Of a stretch of DNA of 42,083 nucleotides, positions 1-9,283 are shown in pieces (the first letter of the stretch is position 1; the number at the start of each line of letters is the position of its first letter). Origin of the DNA: JAIOIW01 sp050304175 (lineage in GTDB: Bacteria > Pseudomonadota > Alphaproteobacteria > Rhizobiales > Rhizobiaceae); the NCBI GenBank assembly GCA_050304175.1, contig JBNLDE010000097.1, forward strand, positions 1-42,083, written 5' to 3'. The notes beneath the pieces are model-generated. The model was not told the origin of the DNA. It was given only the letters and a program-made list of their open reading frames with translations, and searched no databases. The position numbers were made by a program, and so were the translations under genes.

Positions 1-62
1 ACCCCTGCTAAGGGTGTATAGGGGAAACTCTATCGAGGGTTCGAATCCCTCTCTCACCGCCA
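1..62 (+). tRNA. tRNA-Ser(GCT), 3' part only
   Basis: The window opens inside a serine tRNA. Visible parts are the anticodon arm (ACCC at 1-4, loop 5-11 with anticodon GCT at 7-9, GGGT at 12-15), a long variable arm around 16-34 typical of class II tRNAs, and a perfect T arm (GAGGG 35-39, loop TTCGAAT 40-46, CCCTC 47-51). The 3' acceptor strand is 52-58, followed by discriminator G59 (as in serine tRNAs) and an encoded CCA at 60-62. The acceptor 5' strand and D arm lie before the window. It reads AGC/AGU codons. No duplicated tRNA 3' end (att-like repeat) is visible downstream in the window. Confidence 0.93.
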
Positions 63-90
63 CCACTCAACCAACACCGTACTGGACCGG

Positions 91-438
91 TCAGTGGCAG
101 CGCCGCCGCTGCGCACCGCCACGGCGCACGGGCGTTACCGGCATGGTGCGGGCTTCGCGGAGGAGGTGCCTGAACGCCTGCAGCGCAGGAGCGTCGCCGC
201 CGGTCAGTGCCGCACGCTCGTCCGCCGCCGCGGCATGCGCCGAATAATCGGCTTCGCCGGGGAGCGACCACAACCATTCCATGAAGCCCGTGCGGGCAAG
301 CCTGTCGGCCTCCGGCCGGTTCGCCGGGGATTCCGAGAGAAATTGAAGTACCTGATCAAGAACCATAACGCCCTCCGCGTTTGAGGCGGGCTGGCGAGAG
401 GCCGGGCTGATGTCGTTACGGCTGAGCCGGTGTTCCAC
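91..438 (-). CDS. Small hypothetical protein under a cobalamin riboswitch
   Basis: I do not recognise this protein. It is the only ORF between the cobalamin riboswitch and the tail-to-tail tRNA-Ser, so it is the likely regulated gene. Two starts are plausible in one frame. GTG at 438 has a perfect AAGGAG seven bases upstream and gives 115 residues. ATG at 366 has GGAGGG six bases upstream and gives 91 residues, beginning MVLDQVLQFL. The core is acidic and Ala-rich with Trp residues (FMEWLWSLPGEADYSAH) and is probably helical. The C-terminus is Arg-rich (RRGGAQRRRCH). There is no signal peptide, clear membrane segment or His-rich metal motif, so it is not a CbtB-type cobalt transporter subunit. 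Seen: ORF, Shine-Dalgarno sites and upstream aptamer. Inferred: B12-controlled expression. It could also be a decayed gene. Confidence 0.55.
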   Translation of the reverse strand: MEHRLSRNDISPASRQPASNAEGVMVLDQVLQFLSESPANRPEADRLARTGFMEWLWSLPGEADYSAHAAAADERAALTGGDAPALQAFRHLLREARTMPVTPVRRGGAQRRRCH

Positions 439-482
439 AGCGCTGCTCCTTGCCGGACACCCCGCCCGGATTGAGTGGATGT

Positions 483-673
483 TCGATGGCAGGTCTCCTG
501 ACTTGCGGGTCAGCGCGCCCCCGGACCTTCCCGGGCATGAATGCCCAGTGGTACAACCCGGATTTGCTCGCCGCTTACAGTTGCGGGGGCAGTCGCGGAA
601 TTGGCGGGCAAAGCCTGCCGCACCGCGTTCCCATTTCATCCCTTGCCGCCGAGGCGGGTCCGGGAACCATCGA
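483..673 (-). promoter_or_regulatory. Cobalamin (B12) riboswitch aptamer
   Basis: Read on the minus strand, this 191-nt element carries the B12-box at 503-488 (AGTCAGGAGACCTGCC), a closing P1 stem of TCGATGG (673-667) with CCATCGA (489-483), and the usual conserved internal segments (GATGAAATGGGAACGCGGTG, CCGCGACTGCCCCCGCAACT, GTAAGCGGCGAGC). Adenosylcobalamin binding normally represses the downstream gene. A weak promoter, TTGACT (706-701), 17 bp, GCAAAT (683-678), would start transcription almost at P1. No T-tract terminator follows, so control is probably translational. The downstream Shine-Dalgarno (451-446) sits in the loop of a possible short stem (461-457 with 433-429). Confidence 0.93.
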
Positions 674-720
674 GGCCATTTGCTGCTGACTCGGCGTTCA
701 AGTCAAGCGGCGAAGTGCGC

Positions 721-1044
721 TTATACGTAGCGGAAAACGCCGATCGCCCAGACGGCGCAAATCACCAGCGGCCACCAAAGCGGCGTGCCGATGAAAAACA
801 GCCAGGCAATGAAAATGAAAGCGCTGCCAAGCAGGGAGATGAACAGCCGGTCGCCGCGCGTGGTGTCGATGGCGAAGACGCCGCGCCGCGGATTGCCGCC
901 GGGGCTGTAGAACTCCCATACCGCCATCGAGCCGATGCAGGCGGCGATGAACAGGAAAAAGGCGATGGTCGCGCGCGTCCAGGCCATCCAGGTGCCGAGC
1001 GGCTCGGTCCACCACTGGAAGGAAAACATCACGGCGTCCTGCAT
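721..1044 (-). CDS. glpU: GlpU-like small membrane protein of the glycerol ABC transporter (DUF2160)
   Basis: This is a 107-residue integral membrane protein, last gene of the glycerol transporter operon. About three hydrophobic segments are visible, near residues 24-44 (IAFFLFIAACIGSMAVWEF), 67-84 and 87-105, separated by a polar stretch with NPRRGVFAIDTTRGDR. The Trp-rich N-terminus (FQWWTEPLGTWMAWT) and its place directly after the second permease match the DUF2160 family, called GlpU in Rhizobium leguminosarum glycerol operons. The biochemical role is unknown in the family; an accessory transporter subunit is an inference. ATG 1044 is chosen because AGGAG lies seven bases upstream, within the 9-bp gap after glpQ. 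Confidence 0.85.
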   Translation of the reverse strand: MQDAVMFSFQWWTEPLGTWMAWTRATIAFFLFIAACIGSMAVWEFYSPGGNPRRGVFAIDTTRGDRLFISLLGSAFIFIAWLFFIGTPLWWPLVICAVWAIGVFRYV

Positions 1045-1053
1045 GGCGATCTC

Positions 1054-1853
<800 letters not shown>

Positions 1854-1854
<1 letters not shown>

Positions 1855-2717
1855 CACTGTTCCTCATTGCGTGTCATGACGGTGTAAAAGATCCAGCTCA
1901 TCAGCAGGATGACGAGGAAGTAGACCAGCGACATCGCCGCCGCGGGACCGAGGTCGAACTGGCCGAGCGCGATCTTGACGAGGTCGATCGACAGCAGCGT
2001 GGTCGAATTGCCGGGCCCGCCGCCGGTGAGGACCGAGGGTTCGGTGTAGATGTTGAAGGAATCCATGAACCGCAGCAGGATGGCGATCGTCAGCACGCGC
2101 TTCATCTTCGGCAGCTGGATATAGCGGAAGATCGCCCAGCTGCTCGCCCCGTCGATCTTGGCCGCCTGGTAATAGGCGTCGGGGATCGAGACGAGGCCCG
2201 CATAGGCCAGCAACACGACCAGCGACGTCCAGTGCCAGACATCCATCATGATCAGCGTGAACCAGGCGTCGCCCGGCTGGCGGGTGTAGTTGAAGTCGAA
2301 ACCGAGCGTGTTGAGGGTCTTGCCGAGCAGGCCGATTTCGGGGAGGCCGAAAATGTTCCACATCGCGCCGACCACGTTCCACGGGATCAGCAGCGGCATG
2401 GCCATGAGCACGAGGCAGACCGACACCCACACGCCGCGCCTGGGCATGGCCAGCGCGATCGCCACGCCGAGCGGCACCTCGATGGCGAGGATGGTGAAGG
2501 TGAAGAACAATTGGCGCCCGAGCGAGGCATGGAACCGGTCTGACCGCAGCACGTCCTCGAACCAGCCGATGCCCGCCCAGAAGAAGACATTGTCGCCGAA
2601 AGTCTCCTGGACCGAGTAGTTGACGACCGTCATCAGCGGCACGATCGCGTTGAAGGCGACGAGGAGGAGGACGGGAAGGACGAAGAACCAGGCCTTCTGG
2701 TTGACGGTCTTGTTCAT
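1854..2717 (-). CDS. glpP: Glycerol ABC transporter permease GlpP
   Basis: Inner-membrane permease (287 residues), MalF/UgpA-like partner of GlpQ. The first helix is WFFVLPVLLLVAFNAIVPLMTVV, followed by a periplasmic segment and five more helices. The EAA loop is visible as PDAYYQAAKIDGASSWAIF, and the typical periplasmic loop TGGGPGNSTTLLSID is present. The start ATG at 2717 overlaps the glpT stop by four bases (ATGA), a sign of translational coupling. Family knowledge: the two permeases form a heterodimer that receives glycerol from GlpV. Length and order agree with rhizobial glp operons. Confidence 0.9.
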
Positions 2718-3790
2718 TGGGTCGCCTCCTCCGTTGCCAGCCGGCCGTTGCAGTAGATGCGCGTACGGTCATGGCGGAGCTCGAGTTTCGCGCCGTCGGC
2801 CGGGATCTCGCCGCCCTCGGGAACGAGCAGCTTTACGGGGTGCCCGGCGCACCGGGTCTCGACGATACGGAACCGACCGGCGTCCAAAACCTTGACGACT
2901 TGCGCGTCGAGACCCTTGTCTGCGAAGGACACGTACTCCGGTCGAACCCCAATTTCGGCGCGACTAACACCGCTTGGCGCCCTGTTCGTCGTCCTGACCG
3001 CGTCACCGTCGAGAAAGGCTTTGCCATTGTCGATGTCGCAGGGGATGACATTCATGCCCGGTGACCCGATGAAATGGCCGACAAAGGTGTGCTCCGGCTT
3101 TTCGAACAGCTCCTCGGGCGTTCCGATCTGCACGACTTCGCCGACGTTCATGACCACCACCTTGTCGGCGAAGGTCAATGCCTCGGTCTGGTCGTGGGTA
3201 ACGTAGATCATGGTGCGCGAGACGCGCTGGTGCAGCTCTTTCAGCTTCGAGCGCAGCTGGAACTTCAGGTGCGGGTCGATCACCGTCAGCGGCTCGTCAA
3301 ACAGGATCGCGTTGACGTCGGTGCGCACCAGGCCGCGGCCGAGCGAGATCTTCTGCTTGCCGTCGGCGGTCAGGCCGGATGCCCGCCGCGACAACATTTC
3401 CGTCAGGTCCGTCAGGTCCGCGATCTCCATCACGCGTTCCTTGACGATATTCTCGCCGGCCCCGCGGTTACGGAGCGGAAAGGCCAGATTGTCGTAGACG
3501 GTCATGGTGTCGTAGACGACCGGGAACTGAAAAACCTGGGCGATGTGGCGTTGTTCGGGCGGCAGCTCGGTTACGTCTTCCTCGTCAAAGAAAATGCGCC
3601 CGTGCGATGGCACAAGCAGTCCGGAAATGATGTTGAGCAGGGTCGTCTTGCCGCATCCGGAAGGGCCGAGCAGGGCGTAGGCGCCGCCATCTTCCCACTC
3701 CAGGTCCAGTTCCTTGAGCGCCCAGTGATCTTCGCGGGTGGGTACTGGAAAATAGCTGTGCTTGAGGCTTGAAAGCGTGATCTTGGCCAT
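2714..3790 (-). CDS. glpT: Glycerol ABC transporter ATPase GlpT (degenerate signature motif)
   Basis: ATP-binding subunit of the MalK/UgpC type, 358 residues, with a C-terminal MOBE/TOBE-like region after about residue 235. The Walker A motif is canonical (GPSGCGKT, 42-49), as are Walker B (AILFDEP, 161-167) and the switch histidine (VTHDQ, His199). The ABC signature is degenerate: LTADGKQ at 140-146 where LSGGQ-type is expected. This complements GlpS, which has a good signature but lacks the switch His. The ATPase is therefore probably an asymmetric heterodimer with one good site. The start is ATG 3790, six bases after the glpS stop; the stop overlaps glpP. Confidence 0.9.
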   Translation of the reverse strand: MAKITLSSLKHSYFPVPTREDHWALKELDLEWEDGGAYALLGPSGCGKTTLLNIISGLLVPSHGRIFFDEEDVTELPPEQRHIAQVFQFPVVYDTMTVYDNLAFPLRNRGAGENIVKERVMEIADLTDLTEMLSRRASGLTADGKQKISLGRGLVRTDVNAILFDEPLTVIDPHLKFQLRSKLKELHQRVSRTMIYVTHDQTEALTFADKVVVMNVGEVVQIGTPEELFEKPEHTFVGHFIGSPGMNVIPCDIDNGKAFLDGDAVRTTNRAPSGVSRAEIGVRPEYVSFADKGLDAQVVKVLDAGRFRIVETRCAGHPVKLLVPEGGEIPADGAKLELRHDRTRIYCNGRLATEEATQ

Positions 3791-3796
3791 ATCGGA

Positions 3797-4867
3797 TTAC
3801 GCTCCAGCCACCGTGTCGACCAGGCTTCCGGCCTGATCGAAATAAAAACAGTTCGAGACGTCGGCATAGAGCGTTGCCGCCTGGCCGGTTTCGAACGGAT
3901 GAACCCCGTGGGACAGCGACACCCACGAATCCCCGTAGGCGTCGAAATGGATCATGCTTTCCGATCCGCTGAGTTCGGCGACCTTGATCGTGCCCTCGAT
4001 GGCAATGGCCTCGTCACTGTTTCTTGTCGGATAGACATGATGGGGACGAATGCCGATCGTGTACTGACCGTCGGGCAGGGGCCGGCCGGCTTTCCACTGC
4101 ACCTTTTCGTTGAGCATGATCCGGTCGCCCTGCTTGCGCACCTGCGCAATATTGATCGGCGGCTCGGAGAATACCTGCGCGCTCTTCAGGTTGGTCGGTC
4201 GGCGGTAGATCTCACCGGTCGGGCCAAAATCGGCCACGCGGCCTTCATGCAGCGCGGCAGTGTGGCCGCCGAACAGTAGCGCTTCGGTTGGTTCGGTCGT
4301 CGCATAGACAACCACACAATTGCGCTCGGCGAAAATCTTTGGCAGCTCGTCGCGCAGTTCCTCGCGGAGCTTGAAATCGAGGTTCGCCAAGGGCTCGTCG
4401 AGCAGGATGAGATCGGAATCCTTGACCATGGCGCGCGCCATCGCGGTGCGTTGCTGCTGGCCGCCGGACAGTTCGGCGGGCCTGCGGTCCAGCATGGCGG
4501 AGATCTTCATGAGTTCGGCCATCTGGCCGACACGGGCCTTGATCTCGGATGCCGGCATGCGCGCCACCTTCAGCGGCGAAGCGATGTTGTCGTAGACGCT
4601 CAGATTCGGGTAGTTGATGAACTGCTGGTAGACCATCGAGACATTGCGCTTCTGGACCGGTACGCCCGTGACATCGGCGCCGTTGAACCAGACCTCCCCG
4701 GAGGTTGGCTTTTCGAGCCCGGCCATCAACTGCATCAGCGTCGTCTTGCCGGCCAAGGTGGTTCCCAACAGGATGTTGAAGCTCCCCGGCTCCAGGGTCA
4801 GGCTTGTCGGGTGCACGTAGACATCCGTCCCGACCCTTTTCCCGACATTTTTTAGCTCAAGCGCCAT
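3797..4867 (-). CDS. glpS: Glycerol ABC transporter ATPase GlpS (switch histidine missing)
   Basis: ATP-binding subunit, 356 residues from ATG 4867. Walker A is an unusual but consensus-compatible GTTLAGKT (35-42). The signature ELSGGQQQ (132-139) and Walker B LILLDEP (153-159) with D-loop ANLD are canonical. The switch region reads YATTEPTEA: the His of the usual THDQ is Thr191, and Asp-Gln is replaced by Glu-Pro. A C-terminal regulatory beta domain follows (about 235-356). It pairs with GlpT, whose motifs are complementary. The start is chosen by homology (MALELKNVGK) and a G-rich region upstream. A 110-bp gap with a strong hairpin separates it from glpV. Confidence 0.9.
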   Translation of the reverse strand: MALELKNVGKRVGTDVYVHPTSLTLEPGSFNILLGTTLAGKTTLMQLMAGLEKPTSGEVWFNGADVTGVPVQKRNVSMVYQQFINYPNLSVYDNIASPLKVARMPASEIKARVGQMAELMKISAMLDRRPAELSGGQQQRTAMARAMVKDSDLILLDEPLANLDFKLREELRDELPKIFAERNCVVVYATTEPTEALLFGGHTAALHEGRVADFGPTGEIYRRPTNLKSAQVFSEPPINIAQVRKQGDRIMLNEKVQWKAGRPLPDGQYTIGIRPHHVYPTRNSDEAIAIEGTIKVAELSGSESMIHFDAYGDSWVSLSHGVHPFETGQAATLYADVSNCFYFDQAGSLVDTVAGA

Positions 4868-4917
4868 CTGTGCCCCCAGACACCGTTCGTATCGAATTCT
4901 TATCATTCTTGAGAGAT

Positions 4918-4944
4918 CGGCGCCCGGCAATCGGCCGGGCGCCG
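4918..4944 (-). repeat. Intercistronic GC-rich stem-loop between glpV and glpS
   Basis: A perfect 11-bp inverted repeat (CGGCGCCCGGC 4918-4928, loop AATCG 4929-4933, GCCGGGCGCCG 4934-4944) lies just after the glpV stop and before glpS. No T-tract follows on the minus strand, so it is unlikely to be a full Rho-independent terminator. A hairpin here commonly protects the upstream message from 3' exonucleases, giving more binding protein than membrane subunits. That role is inferred from position. Confidence 0.7.
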
Positions 4945-4977
4945 GAGTGGGCCGCCAATGAAGGCGGCAAGCGCCGT

Positions 4978-6714
<1,737 letters not shown>

Positions 6715-6736
6715 GCTTCTCCTCCACATTTGGTCA

Positions 6737-6852
6737 GTTCGAAACCCACAGGTTCCATGATTTTCGAACTTCGACAAACCAATACCGAAAAAAAACGAAA
6801 GTCAATAGGTTCACTCTTGAACTTTTCGAACCTTTTCGCAATTATCCGAAAA
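6737..6852. promoter_or_regulatory. glpV/glpR divergent control region with phased TTTTCG repeats (putative GlpR operators)
   Basis: The 155-bp gap between the divergent starts contains many TTCG/CGAA elements. Two pairs are spaced exactly 10 bp: CGAAA at 6786-6790 and 6796-6800 (minus orientation), and TTTTCG at 6823-6828 and 6833-6838 (plus orientation). Further copies lie at 6738-6741 (TTCG), 6761-6766 (TTTTCG), 6770-6773 (TTCG) and 6847-6852 (CGAAAA). DeoR/GlpR-family repressors are known to bind short tandem TTCG-containing repeats. Phasing on one helical face supports cooperative binding. Which pair controls which promoter cannot be told from sequence. Confidence 0.6.
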
Positions 6853-6869
6853 GTTGGAGGAGATTGGCA

Positions 6870-7670
6870 ATGCACCCGCTGCCGCCACGTCAGATGGATA
6901 TCCTGGAGATCGCGCGCCGCGACGGGCGCGTCGACGTGGAGACGCTCGCTGCGCAGTTCGCAGTGACGCCGCAAACGATTCGCAAGGATCTCAACGACTT
7001 GTGCGACATGGACAAGTTGCAACGGGTCCATGGCGGCGCCGTGTTCCCGTCCAATACGGTCAACCTCGCCTACCAGGCGCGCCGCGAAATCGCCGCCGGC
7101 GGCAAGGCGCGGATCGCTGACGCCGTGGCCGACCTTATCCCCGATGGGGCCTCGCTCGTCCTCAATATCGGAACGACCACCGAGTTGGTCGCCCATGCGA
7201 TCCGGCGGCACCAGGAGCTTCTGGTCATCACCAACAATCTCAACGTCGCGATGATACTGTCCGATGCACCAGGCATCGAGCTTGTCATATCTGGCGGCAT
7301 GGTGCGCAGGACGGACGGCGGCATCATCGGCGCCGCGGCAGTCGACCTCATCAGGCAGTTCAAGGTCGACTACGCGATCATCGGCGCCTCGGGGATCGAC
7401 GAGGAAGGCGCGCTGCTGGACTTCGATTACCGCGAGGTGCGCGTGGCCCAGGCGATCCTCGGCCAGGCGCGCAAGAAGATCCTTGTCGCCGACCACACCA
7501 AGTTCGAGCGGCGGGCGCCGGTGCAGATCGGCCATATCACCGACCTCGACGTGTTCGTGACCGATGCGCCGCCGCCGGCGCGCATCGCCGAATTGTGCGC
7601 GACCGCTAATGTCGAGCTCATCGTCGCGGAACACCAGGAAACAGCCAGCGAAGAGAATGGCGCCTCATGA
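6870..7670 (+). CDS. glpR: DeoR-family repressor of the glycerol regulon GlpR
   Basis: A 266-residue DeoR-family regulator. The N-terminal winged helix-turn-helix (MHPLPPRQMDILEIARRDGRVDVETLAAQFAVTPQTIRKDL; residues about 1-55) has the family signature RVHGGAV. It is followed by a sugar-phosphate-sensing domain with the typical LNIGTTTELVA, LVISGGMVRR and DYAIIGASGID segments. Glycerol-3-phosphate is the expected inducer, by family. ATG 6870 is preferred over TTG 6864 because GGAGGAG (6856-6862) stands seven bases before the ATG but only one before the TTG. The gene overlaps glpD by four bases (ATGA) and is divergent from glpV. Confidence 0.92.
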   Translation: MHPLPPRQMDILEIARRDGRVDVETLAAQFAVTPQTIRKDLNDLCDMDKLQRVHGGAVFPSNTVNLAYQARREIAAGGKARIADAVADLIPDGASLVLNIGTTTELVAHAIRRHQELLVITNNLNVAMILSDAPGIELVISGGMVRRTDGGIIGAAAVDLIRQFKVDYAIIGASGIDEEGALLDFDYREVRVAQAILGQARKKILVADHTKFERRAPVQIGHITDLDVFVTDAPPPARIAELCATANVELIVAEHQETASEENGAS

Positions 7671-9283
7671 ACAAACAAATACAACGCGGCGGGCAGGCGC
7701 ATTATGACATCCTGGTCATCGGCGGCGGCATCAACGGGGCGGGAATCGCGCGCGACGCGGCGGGCCGAGGCTATTCGGTCTGCCTGTGCGAATCGGGCGA
7801 TTTCGGCAGCGGCACATCCTCCGCCTCGACCAAGCTTCTTCACGGCGGACTTCGCTATCTTGAATATTTCGAGTTCCGGCTCGTCCGCGAGGCGCTCATC
7901 GAGCGCGAGGTGCTGCTGCGCGCCATGCCGCACATCGCCAAGCCGCTGCGCTTCGTGTTGCCCTACCACGACGACATGCGCTTCGAAGGCGAGACACCGA
8001 CCTCGAAACTGTTGTCGGTCGTCATGCCCTGGCTGAAGGGCCGGCGCCCGGCCTGGCTGATCCGGCTCGGCCTGTTCATGTATGACAATCTGGGTGGCCG
8101 CAAGATCCTTCCCGGCACCAGGACCATCGACTTAACCCGGGACGAAGCGGGCAAATCGCTGAAACCCGTGTTCCGAAAGGCCTATGAATATTCCGACTGC
8201 TGGGTGGAGGATTCGCGCATGGTGATCCTCAACCTTCGCGATGCCGAAGCCCGCGGCGCCCGCATCATGCCGCGCACGGCGGCCGTCAAGGCGGCGTGTC
8301 GGGACGGCAAATGGCACGTGACGCTCCATGGCGCGGCGGGGCCCGAGGAGATCACGGCATCGGTCGTCGTCAACGCCGCCGGGCCGTGGGTCGACCAGGT
8401 TTTGAAGACGGTCTTCGGCCGCAACGACGCGCACAATGTGCGGCTTGTGCGCGGTAGCCACATAGTGATCCCAAAGAAATTCGAACACGACCGCTGCTAT
8501 TTCTTCCAGAACGCCGACAGCCGGATCATTTTCGCGATCCCTTTTGAGCGCGACTATACGCTGATCGGCACCACCGACGCCGACCACGGCCCCGATATGG
8601 GCAAGCCCGAGATCACCCCGGAAGAAAAATCCTACCTCTGCCGGACGGCGAGCGAATATTTCGCCGAGCCGGTTACCGAAGACGATATCGCCTGGACCTA
8701 TTCGGGCGTGCGCCCGCTTTATGACGACGGCGCCTCGAAGGCGCAGGAAGCGACCCGTGACTATGTGATCCGGCGTGACAAGACGCTCGGCGGCGGCACG
8801 CTGGTCAATATTTTCGGCGGCAAGATCACCACCTATCGCAGGCTTGCCGAAGCGATGCTCGTGGAGATCGAAGACATTCTCGGCAAGCGAAAACCGGCCT
8901 GGACCCGCGATGCGAAACTTCCGGGCGGCGATTTCGAGCCGAGCGGATATGACGCGCTCGTCGCCGACATGGCCGCACGCTATCCTTTTGCCGGAACGCA
9001 ATTGCTGGAGCGGCTTGTGCGCCTCTACGGCACGGAGGCGGCAACGCTCCTCGGTCCGGCGCGGTCGCTTTCCGATCTCGGCCAGGATTTCGGCGAAGGC
9101 TTGCACGAGGCGGAGATTCGCTATCTCATGAAATACGAATGGGCGATGGAGGCCGATGACGTGCTGTTCAGGCGGACCAAGCTCGGCATTCGCATGAGCG
9201 CCGGGCAGGTCAAGGCCGTCGACCGGTGGATGAAGGACAGGGCGCGGGCGAACCGGGCCGTAGAAGCGGACAAGTGGCCATGA
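7667..9283 (+). CDS. glpD: FAD-dependent glycerol-3-phosphate dehydrogenase GlpD
   Basis: Aerobic, membrane-associated glycerol-3-phosphate dehydrogenase that oxidises sn-glycerol 3-phosphate to dihydroxyacetone phosphate and passes electrons to quinone. The protein has 538 residues, slightly longer than the usual ~500. The N-terminal dinucleotide fold reads DILVIGGGINGAGIARDAAG (about 14-33). Conserved family blocks follow: STKLLHGGLRYLEYFEF, VVNAAGPWVDQ, GTTDADHG, YSGVRPLYDDG and GGKITTYRRLAE. The C-terminal domain contains EIRYLMKYEWAMEADDVLFRRTKLG. It overlaps both neighbours by ATGA, so glpR-glpD-glpK form one translationally coupled operon. Confidence 0.97.
   Translation: MNKQIQRGGQAHYDILVIGGGINGAGIARDAAGRGYSVCLCESGDFGSGTSSASTKLLHGGLRYLEYFEFRLVREALIEREVLLRAMPHIAKPLRFVLPYHDDMRFEGETPTSKLLSVVMPWLKGRRPAWLIRLGLFMYDNLGGRKILPGTRTIDLTRDEAGKSLKPVFRKAYEYSDCWVEDSRMVILNLRDAEARGARIMPRTAAVKAACRDGKWHVTLHGAAGPEEITASVVVNAAGPWVDQVLKTVFGRNDAHNVRLVRGSHIVIPKKFEHDRCYFFQNADSRIIFAIPFERDYTLIGTTDADHGPDMGKPEITPEEKSYLCRTASEYFAEPVTEDDIAWTYSGVRPLYDDGASKAQEATRDYVIRRDKTLGGGTLVNIFGGKITTYRRLAEAMLVEIEDILGKRKPAWTRDAKLPGGDFEPSGYDALVADMAARYPFAGTQLLERLVRLYGTEAATLLGPARSLSDLGQDFGEGLHEAEIRYLMKYEWAMEADDVLFRRTKLGIRMSAGQVKAVDRWMKDRARANRAVEADKWP

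Noticed and set aside
1..700. Genomic island inserted at the tRNA-Ser
   Set aside because: No integrase, no repeated tRNA 3' end and no change to foreign-looking genes is seen; the following region is core metabolism.
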